Both the position numbers and the translations under genes were made by a program. 64,000 nt of DNA, taken from the NCBI RefSeq assembly GCF_036206005.1, contig NZ_CP108143.1:2666001-2730000 (forward strand), read 5' to 3'. The DNA comes from Streptomyces sp. NBC_00178. Its GTDB lineage: Bacteria; Actinomycetota; Actinomycetes; Streptomycetales; Streptomycetaceae. How positions within the stretch are numbered: the first letter of the stretch is position 1; each line of letters opens with the position of its first letter. The notes under the pieces are model-generated. The model had not been told where the DNA came from and made no database searches. It was given only the letters and a program-made list of their open reading frames with translations. Positions 44,030 to 53,104 of the stretch are shown piece by piece.

Positions 44030-45226
44030 TCAGCGGGCCCCGCGGGCGTTGAGCCGGGCGGCCTGGCGCGTCAGGTGGTCCCGCTCGGCGAGGTCCGGCG
44101 CCTGGTGCGCGGCCTCGGCGTACAGCCGTGCCGCCGTCACCGGGTCGCCGTCGCGCTCGTGGAGGTACGCCGCCACGGCGGTGTACCGGGGCAGCGAGGC
44201 GTCCAGCGCGGCGAGTGCCGCCAGGCCGGCACGCGGACCGTCGGCCTCGCCGACGGCCACCGCGCGGTTGAGGCGGACGACGGGGCTGTCCGTGAGCTTC
44301 GCGAGTTCGTCGTACCACTCGGCGATCTGCACCCAGTCGGTCTGCTCGGCGGTCGGCGCGTCGGCGTGGAGGGCCGCGACGGCCGCCTGGGCCTGGAACT
44401 CGCCCAGCCGGTCGCGGGCGAGGGCGGCCTGGAGGATCGCGACGCCCTCGGCGATCGCCCGGGTGTCCCACTGGCCGCGGTCCTGCTCGGCGAGCGGGAC
44501 CAGGCTGCCGTCGGACGCGGTCCGGGCGGCGCGCCGGGCATGGTGGAGCAGCATGAGGGCGAGCAGTCCCGCCACCTCGGGATGGTCGACCAGCGCCGCG
44601 AGCTGCCGGGTGAGCCTGATGGCCTCGGCGGCCAGGTCGACGTCGCCGGAGTAGCCCTCGTTGAAGACCAGGTAGAGGACGCGCAGCACGGTGGCGACGT
44701 CGCCGGGCCGGTCGAACCTCCCTCCGGGTCCCGCCCCGGCCCGGGCGGGGGTGGCCCCGTTGCCCGACAGGGTGCGTTTGGCGCGGCTGATGCGCTGCGC
44801 CATGGTCGCCTCGGGCACCAGGTAGGCGCGGGCGATCTGGCGGGTGGTGAGCCCTCCCACGGCGCGCAGCGTGAGCGCGACCGCGGACGAGGGTGTCAGC
44901 GACGGGTGGGCGCACAGGAAGTAGAGCTGGAGCGTGTCGTCCACCGCCGGTGCGGGCCCGGGGGCCGGTTCCTCGTCGACGAGGTCCTCACGGCGGCGGC
45001 GGGCTGCGTCGGCCCGTGCCGCGTCGAGGAACCGGCGCCAGGCCACGGTGATCAGCCAGCCCTTCGGGTCGCGTGGCGCGTCGGACGGCCAGACGCGGAC
45101 CGCCTCGACCAGGGCGTCCTGCACGGCGTCCTCGGCCGCCGCGAAGTCGGCCCCGCGGCGGACGAGGACGGAGAGGACGCCCGGTGTGAGGCTGCGGAGC
45201 AGGGGCTCGTCCATCGGTGAGGTCAC
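44030..45226 (-). CDS. ECF sigma factor with C-terminal extension (ECF42 type)
   Basis: About 398 residues from GTG 45226, which overlaps the stop of the YCII gene (GTGA, 45223-45226); ATG 45214 is the alternative. Sigma-2 region FAAAEDAVQDALVEAVRVWP, sigma-4 region LTTRQIARAYLVPEATMAQR, then a 200-residue helical, TPR-like extension (LNRAVAVGEADGPRAGLAAL; PRYTAVAAYLHERDGDPVTA). ECF42-type factors carry this extension, lack an anti-sigma factor and are paired with DGPF/YCII proteins, exactly as here. The extension probably governs activity. Confidence 0.92.
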   Translation of the reverse strand: MTSPMDEPLLRSLTPGVLSVLVRRGADFAAAEDAVQDALVEAVRVWPSDAPRDPKGWLITVAWRRFLDAARADAARRRREDLVDEEPAPGPAPAVDDTLQLYFLCAHPSLTPSSAVALTLRAVGGLTTRQIARAYLVPEATMAQRISRAKRTLSGNGATPARAGAGPGGRFDRPGDVATVLRVLYLVFNEGYSGDVDLAAEAIRLTRQLAALVDHPEVAGLLALMLLHHARRAARTASDGSLVPLAEQDRGQWDTRAIAEGVAILQAALARDRLGEFQAQAAVAALHADAPTAEQTDWVQIAEWYDELAKLTDSPVVRLNRAVAVGEADGPRAGLAALAALDASLPRYTAVAAYLHERDGDPVTAARLYAEAAHQAPDLAERDHLTRQAARLNARGAR

Positions 45227-45630
45227 TCCGTGATGGTGGGCGGCGCTGCCAGGAAGGGGCGCACCTCGAGCCACTCGTGGATCGGCTTCCCGCCCGCCCC
45301 AGGGGCGGCGGAGAGCTCCCCGGCCAGCTCGACGGCGCGCTGGTAGGTGTCGACGTCGATCACCATCCACCCGGCGATGAGGTCCTTGGTCTCGGCGAAG
45401 GGGCCGTCGGTGACCGGCGGGCGCCCTTCGCCGTCGTAGCGGACCCACGCCCCCTCGGGGGCGAGCGCCTGGCCGTCGACGAACTCACCGGTCTTCTCCA
45501 GCCGGTCCGCGAAGTCGTGCATGTACCGCATGTGCGCCGAGATCTCCTCCGGCGTCCACCGGTCCATCGGCACGTCGTTGGCCGGAGCCGGGGCGCCGCG
45601 GTAGTGCTTGAGCAGCAGGTACTTGGCCAT
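45223..45630 (-). CDS. YCII-related DGPF-motif protein
   Basis: 135 residues from the ATG at 45630, with GAGGAGA 6 nt upstream. YCII domain: MAKYLLLKHYRGAPAPANDV, RYMHDFADRLEKTGEFVDGQ, and PPVTDGPFAETKDLIAGWMV with the DGPF motif that gives the group its name. The fold is ferredoxin-like with a possible active-site His/Asp; the reaction is unknown. Translationally coupled to the sigma factor gene, which points to a shared stress-response function. Confidence 0.92.
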   Translation of the reverse strand: MAKYLLLKHYRGAPAPANDVPMDRWTPEEISAHMRYMHDFADRLEKTGEFVDGQALAPEGAWVRYDGEGRPPVTDGPFAETKDLIAGWMVIDVDTYQRAVELAGELSAAPGAGGKPIHEWLEVRPFLAAPPTITE

Positions 45631-45795
45631 GGTGTCTCTCCTCGCTGGTGCGGCCGTTCCGGCCGCTGTCACTCCGGGGACGGAGCCGGACGCGGGTTCT
45701 CGACATCGCCGTCCGATTCTTCCCCGAAGGCCGCGTGAGCCGCGCCACGGACGGTCTCGCGCCGCATGGGGCGCCTGAGACCGGGCATGCGACGT

Positions 45796-45836
45796 GACGG
45801 CCCTGCCGCGCAATCCCCCGACGCGGCAGGGCCGTC
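45796..45836 (-). terminator. Terminator of the TerD-nuclease gene
   Basis: Perfect 15-bp stem GACGGCCCTGCCGCG (45796-45810) with its complement (45822-45836), loop 11 nt. It lies 39 bp downstream of the leftward gene ending at 45875, in the 244-bp gap before the YCII gene, where I see no other feature. Confidence 0.85.
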
Positions 45837-45874
45837 TCCCCCGGACGGTCCCGGTGACGGCGGTCAGGAAGTGG

Positions 45875-47902
45875 TCACCGCTCTCCCCCACCGGAGCGGC
45901 GGGCCGGGACGCGCAGCTCCAGGGGAGCGACCACGCCGGCGTGGAACCGGTCCACCGCGTCGTCGACACTGCGGATGAATCCCGTCTCCGCGCTTCCGCG
46001 GCCGTTGCCCATGCCCTTGAACAGCGAGAGGCGGAACCCCGTCATCTCCGCCCCGTCCCTGGGGAGGAGATCGCCGGGTTCCGGGCGCAGCCGTTCCAGC
46101 GTCCCGCGGGGTCCCACCCCGTCGCCCTCGACCAGCGTCTCGATGTGCAGGTCGGCCGGGGCCGCCTCCAGCTGCCGGATCAGCCGCTTCACCTTGCTGA
46201 GCGGGTACCCCTGCTCGGACACGGGGACCTCGATCGACGTGCGGAGCTTGCCGGTGCGCAGATCCGCGGCCATCGCGAGGATCCCGGGGGTCCCCTCGAT
46301 GCGGATCTCGGCGTGCAGCCTTCCGTGCGCACAGAGCTGATCGGCCAGGTCGGCCCGGCGGGCCCGGGGGTCCGACCCCCGCTTGGCGCGCTGGACGGGA
46401 AGCACCTTCTGGCCCAGTTCACCGCCGAGCCGCAGGCAGACCTGCCGGACCAGTCTCTCCCAGTTCTCGATGACCTCCGTGGCGCGGGGATCGCCCTGGC
46501 ACAGCGTCTCGTCGTCGATGCCCTTGCGGACCGGCACCCAGGACGCCCCCATGTTCTGGAACCCGTGGCAGCCCGAGTGCTCGTGCTGGAGGTAGTGGAG
46601 CAGTTCCTGGAGCAGCCACGCGTGCGCCGCCGTGCCGACACCCTCGTGGCGGATCAGCATCTGCGCCTGGTGCGCCACTTCGGCCCAGGACAGGTGCCAG
46701 AGGGCGACCTTGTGCTTGCGGCGGCCGTCGGTCCTGACCTCGACGAGCGGGCTGCCTTCGAGGGCGACGTCGTTGGACAGGGTGATGACGGCCTCGTAAC
46801 CGCGCCGGGCGGCGATGTCCGTGTAGGCCTGCACCTGGTCCGGCTTGAGGGCGTTGCCGTTCGTCTTCGTCTCGACGAGCGCGGTCCACAGCTTGCCCGC
46901 CCGCTCGACGCGGATGACCCCGTCGGGCCTGCGGGGCGAGTCCCCGTGCGGCAGCGACACCTCGGTGAAGGTCTCCATGCGTCCGGCGGGCGCGCCGAAG
47001 CCCGCGGTGAGCCGCCGGCCGAACTCCGGTACCTGGGCCATGACGGACAGGAGGACCGAGGTGGCCCGCGTCTCGCGCTCGCGGTCGTTCCTGAGGGCCG
47101 AGAGCGGGAACAGCCGGGCGGTCCGCCAGGACTCGTTCTCGGCGAGCGACTTCTTCGCGCTCCGGGGAAGCGTGACCTTCTTCCTGGCCGTGCGGGGCCG
47201 GGTGCGGGGCTTCGCCTCCGCGGGTCCCTCCACGGCCGGCTCGGCCGCCGGGGCGGGGGCGGGCTCCGGCGTTCTCTGCGCCGGGATGCTCTCGGGGCCG
47301 GCTTCCCGGTCCACCTCCGCTCCGGGACCGGCCCCGGCCTGCTCCTCGCCCCCCGCGTCGTCGTCGATGTCCACACCGAAGTCCGTCGCCAGGCCGGCCA
47401 GGCCGGATGCGTACCCCTGCCCGACGGCCCGGAACTTCCATGCGCCGCCGCGCCGGTAGAGCTCGCCGAAGATGAAGGCGCTCACCTCTCCGGCGTCCTC
47501 GACGGAGAACTGGACCAGACTGTCGCCGGCCCCGTCGGCGAGCGTCAGGTGGAGGTCGTCCAGGTCCCCGAACCTGGCGCCTCCGTAGCGGCTCGCCGCC
47601 ACCACGATCTGCTCGACCCGCGCGGGCACCGCGTCCAGATCGAAGCTGATGCGGTCCTCGTCGCCGTCCGCGGTCGGGGTCTTGCCGAGCAGCTGCACAC
47701 TGCCGTCACCCGCGACCGGGTTGTTGTAGAAGCAGAAGTCGGTGTCGCTCCCGACCTTGCCGTTCCCGTCCAGGAGAAGCACCGAGACGTCGGCGTCCCC
47801 CTGTCCGGTCGGGCTGCTCCAGCCCAGGCTCATCACCACGGAGCCCGCGTTCTCGCTGAGCTCGGCCAGCCCGACGTTCGCACCCTTGGTCATCTTCTGC
47901 AT
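45875..47902 (-). CDS. TerD-domain protein fused to a PD-(D/E)XK nuclease-like domain
   Basis: 675 residues from the ATG at 47902, preceded by GGGGGG; ATG 47914 and 47893 are alternatives. Residues about 1-175 form a TerD domain (MTKGANVGLAELSENAG; DADVSVLLLDGNGKVGSDTD; the DFCFYNNPVAGDG segment), a Ca-binding fold of tellurite/stress systems. An acidic, Pro/Ala-rich linker (about 180-245) leads to a second part with RPDGVIRV (Asp 327) and LVETKTNGNALKPDQVQAYT (Glu 344, Lys 346). That spacing is the PD-(D/E)XK nuclease pattern. The last 150 residues are unassigned. Likely a stress or defence effector acting on DNA; unproven. Confidence 0.8.
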   Translation of the reverse strand: MQKMTKGANVGLAELSENAGSVVMSLGWSSPTGQGDADVSVLLLDGNGKVGSDTDFCFYNNPVAGDGSVQLLGKTPTADGDEDRISFDLDAVPARVEQIVVAASRYGGARFGDLDDLHLTLADGAGDSLVQFSVEDAGEVSAFIFGELYRRGGAWKFRAVGQGYASGLAGLATDFGVDIDDDAGGEEQAGAGPGAEVDREAGPESIPAQRTPEPAPAPAAEPAVEGPAEAKPRTRPRTARKKVTLPRSAKKSLAENESWRTARLFPLSALRNDRERETRATSVLLSVMAQVPEFGRRLTAGFGAPAGRMETFTEVSLPHGDSPRRPDGVIRVERAGKLWTALVETKTNGNALKPDQVQAYTDIAARRGYEAVITLSNDVALEGSPLVEVRTDGRRKHKVALWHLSWAEVAHQAQMLIRHEGVGTAAHAWLLQELLHYLQHEHSGCHGFQNMGASWVPVRKGIDDETLCQGDPRATEVIENWERLVRQVCLRLGGELGQKVLPVQRAKRGSDPRARRADLADQLCAHGRLHAEIRIEGTPGILAMAADLRTGKLRTSIEVPVSEQGYPLSKVKRLIRQLEAAPADLHIETLVEGDGVGPRGTLERLRPEPGDLLPRDGAEMTGFRLSLFKGMGNGRGSAETGFIRSVDDAVDRFHAGVVAPLELRVPARRSGGGER

Positions 47903-48080
47903 GCGGCCCCCCATGAAAAACGCCGCCGGGCCGCCCCACGGGCCCGGCAGCTCATCGCGTGACGCACGAGACGCACGTCACACACGCTTCGTACTCGGGG
48001 GAACTCTAGCGGTCACTTGCTCCGCTTATGGAGGAGTTGTGAAAGTCTTTGCTCGGTGCAGGATCTGCGGCGGACCGCCG

Positions 48081-49127
48081 TCAGGACGACTCCCGCACCA
48101 CCAGTTCCGTGGGCAGCACGATCCGCGGACGCTCCCGGGCGCCGTCGCCCTCCGCGCGGTGCGCGATCTCCTGGAGCAGCACGCGGGCCATCGTGCGGCC
48201 CATCTCCTCGATCGGCTGGCGGACGCTCGTCAGCGGCGGGTCCATGTGGCGGGCCACCGCGGAGTCGTCGAAGCCGATCAGCGCCACGTCGTCCGGGATG
48301 CGGCGGCCGGACTCGCGCAGGACCTGACGGGCGCCCGCCGCCATCACGTCGGAGGCGGCGAAGACCGCGTCGACGTCGGGGCGGCGTTCGAGCAGTTCGC
48401 GCATGGCACGGGCGCCGCCCTCCTCACTGAAGTCGGCGGGGGCGATCAGCCGCTCGTCGGGGTCGAGGCCCGCGGCGGCGACGGCCTTGCGGTAGCCGTC
48501 GAGGCGGCGCTGCGCGCCGTACACGTCGAGCCGCCCGGTGATCGTGGCGATGGAGCGGCGGCCTCGCGCTATGAAGTGGTCGACGGCCGCGCGGGCGCCC
48601 TCGAAGTTGTCGGAGTCGACCGAGGGCAGTGTCTCCGCCGCGTGTCTGCGGCCGCTGATCACCGAGGGCATGCCGAGCTGTTCGAGGAGATCGGGCAGCG
48701 GGTCGTCGGCGTGCACGGAGACCAGGAGCACCCCGTCGACGCGGTGCGCGGTGAGGTACTGCGCCAGCCGCCGGCGCTCGCGGTCGTTGCCCGCCAGGGT
48801 CAGCAGCAGCTGCATCTCGGTGTCGGCGAGCGCCGCCCCGACACCGCGCACGATGTCGGAGAAGTAGGGCTCGGCGAAGAACCGGGTCTCCGACTCGGGC
48901 ACCACGAGGGCGATGGCGTCCGTGCGGTTGCCCGCGAGGGCGCGGGCCGCCCGGTTGGGGACGTATCCCAGTTCGGCGACGGCGGCCTCGACGGCCTCCC
49001 TGGTCTGCGCGCTGACCCTCGGCGAGCCGTTGATGACGCGTGAGGCCGTGCCACGCCCCACTCCGGCCCTGGCCGCCACCTCTTCGAGCGTGGGCCGCCC
49101 GCCACTCCGTACTCGCGCTGCCGCCAT
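48081..49127 (-). CDS. cebR: Cellobiose-responsive LacI repressor CebR
   Basis: 348 residues from the ATG at 49127, with GGGAGG 5 nt upstream. LacI HTH: PTLEEVAARAGVGRGTASRV, with VAELGYVPNRAARALAGN hinge; sensor domain with DDVALIGFDDSAVARHMDPP and LTSVRQPIEEMG. Position beside bglC-cebGFE and three copies of the 14-bp box TGGGAGCGCTCCCA (one 116 bp upstream of this gene) identify it as CebR, which releases DNA when cellobiose or cellotriose binds. The 178-bp gap to the TerD gene (47903-48080) holds only a short GCCGGGCC/GGCCCGGC hairpin. Confidence 0.93.
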   Translation of the reverse strand: MAAARVRSGGRPTLEEVAARAGVGRGTASRVINGSPRVSAQTREAVEAAVAELGYVPNRAARALAGNRTDAIALVVPESETRFFAEPYFSDIVRGVGAALADTEMQLLLTLAGNDRERRRLAQYLTAHRVDGVLLVSVHADDPLPDLLEQLGMPSVISGRRHAAETLPSVDSDNFEGARAAVDHFIARGRRSIATITGRLDVYGAQRRLDGYRKAVAAAGLDPDERLIAPADFSEEGGARAMRELLERRPDVDAVFAASDVMAAGARQVLRESGRRIPDDVALIGFDDSAVARHMDPPLTSVRQPIEEMGRTMARVLLQEIAHRAEGDGARERPRIVLPTELVVRESS

Positions 49128-49242
49128 GGCTGCCTCCCGTTCGCGGTCAATTTCTCACAGCGCCCTGGCCAATCCAAGTCCCGCTGTCCGATCCCTTGAC
49201 ACTCGTTCGGACCGAGCGGTCCCTCCCGGGTGCCACAACTCT

Positions 49243-49256
49243 TGGGAGCGCTCCCA
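49243..49256. promoter_or_regulatory. CebR box upstream of cebR
   Basis: Perfect TGGGAGCGCTCCCA, extended to an 18-bp palindrome CTTGGGAGCGCTCCCAAG (49241-49258). It lies 116 bp before the cebR ATG and 97 bp after the end of bglC, consistent with autoregulation of cebR. Confidence 0.92.
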
Positions 49257-49352
49257 AGCCTACGGGCCCGGTGCGGTGGACGCGCGGGACGGGGCATACG
49301 GAAGCGGGACCCGGCAGTGTGCCGGGTCCCGCTCCTCGTGCAGGTCGCAGCG

Positions 49353-50813
49353 TCAGACGGTGCCGCCGGCGGCCGGCAGTCCGTGACGGCGGATCACGTC
49401 GGAGTACCAGTGGGCGCTCGCCTTGGGGATGCGGCGCTGCGAGGCGTAGTCGACGTACACCGCACCGAAGCGCTTCGAATAGCCGTACGCCCACTCGAAG
49501 TTGTCCATCAGGGACCACAGGAAGTAGCCGCGGACGTCCGCCCCGTCGGCGATCGCGCGGCGCACGGCGTCGAGATGCCCGTGCAGGTACGCCACGCGCT
49601 CGGGGTCCTCCACCCTGCCCTCGGGCGAGACGTAGTCGTCGAAGGCCGCGCCGTTCTCGGTGACCATCAACGGCAGCCCCGGGTGGTCCCGGTGGGTGTC
49701 CATCAGGAGGTTGTAGAGCCCGTCGGGATCGATCGACCAGTCCATCGCGGTGCGCTCCTTCCCCTCGGCGAGGTGGAAGGCGATGTGCTCGGAGCCGGGC
49801 CACGGGGAGTGGTCGCTCGCGCCGTGCGCGTCGCTGCGCGCGTACCGGGCACCCTCCACCGGGTCCGAGACCAGCGTCGGCGTGTAGTAGTTGATGCCGA
49901 GGGCGTCGACCGGCCGGGAGATGGTGGCGAGGTCTCCGTCCTTGACCAGCTTCGACCAGTCCACGAGGTGCGAGGTGTCCGCGATCAGGTCCTCGGGGTA
50001 CGCCCCGTGCAGCATCGGGCCCGTGAAGACGCGGTTGCCGACGGCGTCGATGCGGCGGGCCGCGTCCACGTCGGCCGGGCTGTCGGTGAGCGGGCGCACC
50101 TGGTGGAGGTTGAGGGTGACCGAGGTCTGCGCGGCAGCGGGGAGCACGTCGCGCAGGACCTCGACCGCCCGGCCGTGGGCGAGGTTGAGGTGGTGGGCGG
50201 CCTGCAGCGCCGCCGCCGGCTCGGTGCGGCCCGGGGCGTGCACGCCGGAGCCGTAGCCGAGGTAGGCCGAGCACCACGGCTCGTTGAGGGTGGTCCACAT
50301 GCCGACCCGGTCACCGAGGGCGCCGGACACGATGGCGGCGTAGTCGGCGAAGCGGTCGGCGGTCACGCGCTCGGGCCAGCCGCCGGCGTCCTCGAGCTCC
50401 TGGGGCAGGTCCCAGTGGTAGAGCGTGGCGACGGGCATGATGCCGGCGTCGAGCAGCTCGTCGACGAGCTTGCGGTAGAAGTCCAGGCCGCGCTCCACGG
50501 CCGGTCCGCGGCCGGTGGGCTGGACCCGGGACCAGGAGACGGAGAAGCGGTACGCCTTGAGTCCGAGCTCCTTCATCAGGGCGACGTCGTCACGGTACCG
50601 GTGGTAGTGGTCGGCGGCGATGTCGCCGGTGTCGCCGTTGCGGACCTTGCCGGGGGTGCGGCTGAAGGTGTCCCAGATGGACGGTGTGCGGCCGTCCTCG
50701 GCGGCGGCGCCCTCGACCTGGTAGGACGCGGTCGCCGCGCCCCAGATGAATCCCGTGGGGAACTGCGTCTCGGGGGCCTGCTTGGGGGTGGTGTCGGGTC
50801 GTACGGCAGTCAT
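49353..50813 (-). CDS. bglC: Cytoplasmic beta-glucosidase (GH1)
   Basis: 486 residues from the ATG at 50813. GH1 landmarks: [20 protein letters not shown] at the start, acid/base Glu in TTLNEPW (about residue 178), nucleophile in [12 protein letters not shown] (about 386), and [18 protein letters not shown] near the end. There is no signal peptide, so it splits imported cellobiose and cellotriose to glucose. It is separately terminated from cebG and has its own CebR box, which overlaps the Shine-Dalgarno. BglC also tunes how much inducer accumulates. Confidence 0.95.
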   Translation of the reverse strand: MTAVRPDTTPKQAPETQFPTGFIWGAATASYQVEGAAAEDGRTPSIWDTFSRTPGKVRNGDTGDIAADHYHRYRDDVALMKELGLKAYRFSVSWSRVQPTGRGPAVERGLDFYRKLVDELLDAGIMPVATLYHWDLPQELEDAGGWPERVTADRFADYAAIVSGALGDRVGMWTTLNEPWCSAYLGYGSGVHAPGRTEPAAALQAAHHLNLAHGRAVEVLRDVLPAAAQTSVTLNLHQVRPLTDSPADVDAARRIDAVGNRVFTGPMLHGAYPEDLIADTSHLVDWSKLVKDGDLATISRPVDALGINYYTPTLVSDPVEGARYARSDAHGASDHSPWPGSEHIAFHLAEGKERTAMDWSIDPDGLYNLLMDTHRDHPGLPLMVTENGAAFDDYVSPEGRVEDPERVAYLHGHLDAVRRAIADGADVRGYFLWSLMDNFEWAYGYSKRFGAVYVDYASQRRIPKASAHWYSDVIRRHGLPAAGGTV

Positions 50814-50814
50814 A

Positions 50815-50828
50815 CGGGAGCGCTCCCA
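50815..50828. promoter_or_regulatory. CebR box overlapping the bglC Shine-Dalgarno
   Basis: CGGGAGCGCTCCCA matches the CebR box at 13 of 14 positions. It ends one base before the ATG, and on the coding strand its GGGAG (50827-50823) is 9 nt from the start codon and is the only ribosome binding site. Operator and Shine-Dalgarno are the same bases. Confidence 0.9.
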
Positions 50829-50871
50829 TGGGGTGGAGAGGGACTGGGCGGGAAGTGCACGGGCCCCGGGC

Positions 50872-50907
50872 CCCGTACGGCCTGCGGTCAGGTACAGGCC
50901 GTACGGG
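50872..50907 (-). terminator. Terminator between cebG and bglC
   Basis: Perfect 13-bp stem CCCGTACGGCCTG (50872-50884) with CAGGCCGTACGGG (50895-50907), loop 10 nt. It ends the cebEFG transcript, so bglC is read from its own promoter. Confidence 0.85.
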
Positions 50908-50997
50908 ACGGCTTGACGGCCGGACCGGGGACGGCGGGCCCGGGCCGGGCCGGGCGGAGCGGGTGCCGGGATCGGACCGGTCGGAACGGGGGCGGGG

Positions 50998-51921
50998 TCA
51001 GCCCTTGACGGCGCCGGACATGATTCCCCCGACGATCTGCTTGCCGAAGATCACGAAGACGACGAGCAGCGGCAGGGTGCTGATGAGCGCGCCCGCCATG
51101 ACGATGCTCTGGTCGGGCACGTAGGACGCGCTCAGCTGGCCGAGGGCCACCTGGAGCGTCGGGTTCTGCTGGTTCAGCGCCAGGTAGGGCCAGAAGAAGT
51201 CGTTCCAGGCCTGGACGAAGGTGAGCATGCCGAGCACCATCATGGCCGGGCGGGCCACCGGGAGCACGATGCTCCACACGATGCGGAGGTTGTTGGCCCC
51301 GTCCACCCTGCCCGCCTCGATGAGTTCGTACGGCAGTGCCTCCAGGAGGTACTGGCGCATGAAGAACACGCCGAACGCGCTCACCAGGGTCGGGAAGATC
51401 ACCGACTCCAGCTGACCGCCCCAGCCGATGTCCGACATCATCATGAACAGCGGTACGACGCTGAGCTGCGGCGGGATCGTCAGCGTCGCGATGACCGTCG
51501 TCATCAGCGCGCCGCGCCCCTTGAAGCGCATCTTGGCGAAGGCGTAACCGGCCAGGGTGCAGAAGAACAGCGTCGCCAGCGTGATGCTGCTGGACACGAT
51601 GACGGTGTTGACGATGGCCTTGCCGAGACTGGCCTGTTCCCAGGCGGCGTCGAGGTTGTTGAAGAGGTTGCCGCCGGGCAGGAGCGGCGGCGTGGTGTCC
51701 AGGACCTCGTCCTGGGTGCGCGACGCGGCGACGAGCGTCCAGTACAGCGGGAACAGCGAGCCGAGGCCGACGACGGCCAGGGCTATGTAGGCGAAGGGAC
51801 CCGCGTGGTGCTGGCGGCCGGCGCCCTGCTTGAACCGGTTGCGGCGCGGGAGGTCCTGGCGGACGGCGGCCTTGGAGACCTGGCCGCGGTCCGGCGCGGT
51901 GACCGTGTGTGTGGTGGTCAT
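50998..51921 (-). CDS. cebG: Cellobiose/cellotriose ABC permease CebG
   Basis: 307 residues from the ATG at 51921, with GGAG 8 nt upstream. Six membrane helices after a basic N-terminal tail. The EAA loop reads [20 protein letters not shown], close to the family form, and [20 protein letters not shown] is the usual MalG-type segment. Forms the membrane channel with CebF, 15 bp upstream. The ATPase (MsiK in other Streptomyces) is not encoded here. Confidence 0.94.
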   Translation of the reverse strand: MTTTHTVTAPDRGQVSKAAVRQDLPRRNRFKQGAGRQHHAGPFAYIALAVVGLGSLFPLYWTLVAASRTQDEVLDTTPPLLPGGNLFNNLDAAWEQASLGKAIVNTVIVSSSITLATLFFCTLAGYAFAKMRFKGRGALMTTVIATLTIPPQLSVVPLFMMMSDIGWGGQLESVIFPTLVSAFGVFFMRQYLLEALPYELIEAGRVDGANNLRIVWSIVLPVARPAMMVLGMLTFVQAWNDFFWPYLALNQQNPTLQVALGQLSASYVPDQSIVMAGALISTLPLLVVFVIFGKQIVGGIMSGAVKG

Positions 51922-51936
51922 TCGAATCGCTCCCCG

Positions 51937-52935
51937 TCAGGCCGCGGTCTTGCGCACGAAGCGCCCGATGAGCCAGTTGATCCCGGCAATGAGCAGCAGC
52001 AGGACGAGCATGGCCCAGGCGACCGCGGCGGCCGGACCGAGGTGTCCGAGGTTCCAGCCGTAGTTGTAGAGGTAGATGCTGAGGGTCTCGTACTGGTGCT
52101 CGGTGCCGCCCTGGGCCCCGATCTGGCCGCCTTCGAGCAGCAGCGGCTCACCGAACAGCTGCATGGAGCCGATGGTCGAGATGACGATCGTGAAGAGGAT
52201 CGTCGGCCGGAGCGAAGGGATCGTCACGTTGCGGAACTGCTGCCAGCGCGAGGCCCCGTCGAGCGACGCCGCCTCGTAGAGGTCGGACGGGACCGCCTGC
52301 ATCGCGGCCAGGTAGATCAGCGTGTTGTAGCCGGTCCAGCGCCAGATGACGATGACGGCGATGGCGATGTTGGACGACCAGTGGCCGTTGGCCCAGTTCG
52401 TCTCACCGGCGCCGAAGAAGCCGAGGACCCAGTTCAGCAGCCCGCCGTCGGCCCGGAACACCAGGGCGAAGACCAGGGCCGCCGAGGCGACCGAGGTGGC
52501 GTACGGCGTCAGGATCACGGTGCGCCAGAAGGTGCTGGCCCGGAGCTTGTAGTTCAGCAGGTGGGCCAGGCCCAGCGCGATCATCAGCTGCGGCACGGTG
52601 GAGATGACGCCGATGACGAAGGTGTTGGAGACCGCGGTCCAGAACTCCGAGTCCTGGAGGATGTTGGCGAAGTTCTCCCAGCCGACCCATTCCATCTGGT
52701 CGAGGCCGGTCATCTCCACCCGGTGGAGGGCGATCCAGCCGGTGTAGACGAGGGGGTAGAGCCCGAAGGCCCCGAAGACGAGGAAGAAGGGCGCGATGTA
52801 GGCGTACGGCGACGCCTTGTCGTCGAAGCGCCACAGCCGGCTGCGCCACGCCTGACGGCGGGCGGTCATGGGCTTGGGGGCACGGCGGCTGGGCCGTGAG
52901 CCGTGTGCGCCCCTCGTGGGGGTCGTGGTTGCCAC
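51937..52935 (-). CDS. cebF: Cellobiose/cellotriose ABC permease CebF
   Basis: 332 residues from GTG 52935, with GGAAGGA 9 nt upstream; an ATG further up would add 11 unlikely residues. Six helices; YIAPFFLVFGAFGLYPLVYT begins the membrane part, and the EAA loop reads YEAASLDGASRWQQFRNVTI. MalF-type partner of CebG. A 169-bp gap with a stable hairpin (53055-53091) separates it from cebE. Confidence 0.94.
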   Translation of the reverse strand: MATTTPTRGAHGSRPSRRAPKPMTARRQAWRSRLWRFDDKASPYAYIAPFFLVFGAFGLYPLVYTGWIALHRVEMTGLDQMEWVGWENFANILQDSEFWTAVSNTFVIGVISTVPQLMIALGLAHLLNYKLRASTFWRTVILTPYATSVASAALVFALVFRADGGLLNWVLGFFGAGETNWANGHWSSNIAIAVIVIWRWTGYNTLIYLAAMQAVPSDLYEAASLDGASRWQQFRNVTIPSLRPTILFTIVISTIGSMQLFGEPLLLEGGQIGAQGGTEHQYETLSIYLYNYGWNLGHLGPAAAVAWAMLVLLLLIAGINWLIGRFVRKTAA

Positions 52936-53054
52936 AGGTGGGAGTCCTTCCCTGGGGTGTGCCGACACCTCAGGGGCGAGGCCGGACCTCCGGTCGGGTC
53001 CGGGCGGGGTGTCGGAGAAGGTGCGCGGTTGCCGGCGGGAACCGGCGACGGAGC

Positions 53055-53091
53055 GGGCCGGCCGGGACGCCGTTGGGCGTCCCGGCGGCCC
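53055..53091 (-). terminator. Intercistronic hairpin between cebE and cebF
   Basis: 11-bp stem GCCGGGACGCC/GGCGTCCCGGC with loop GTTG (53061-53086), extended by GGGCC/GGCCC with one bulged base. It probably lowers read-through or protects cebE mRNA, giving more binding protein than permease, a known pattern in sugar operons. Confidence 0.7.
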
Positions 53092-53104
53092 GCACCGGCG
53101 AAGG

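Noticed and set aside
47903..48080. GCCGGGCC/GGCCCGGC hairpin after cebR
   Set aside because: Only 8 bp and lies at the TerD gene 5' end; too weak to call a terminator with confidence.
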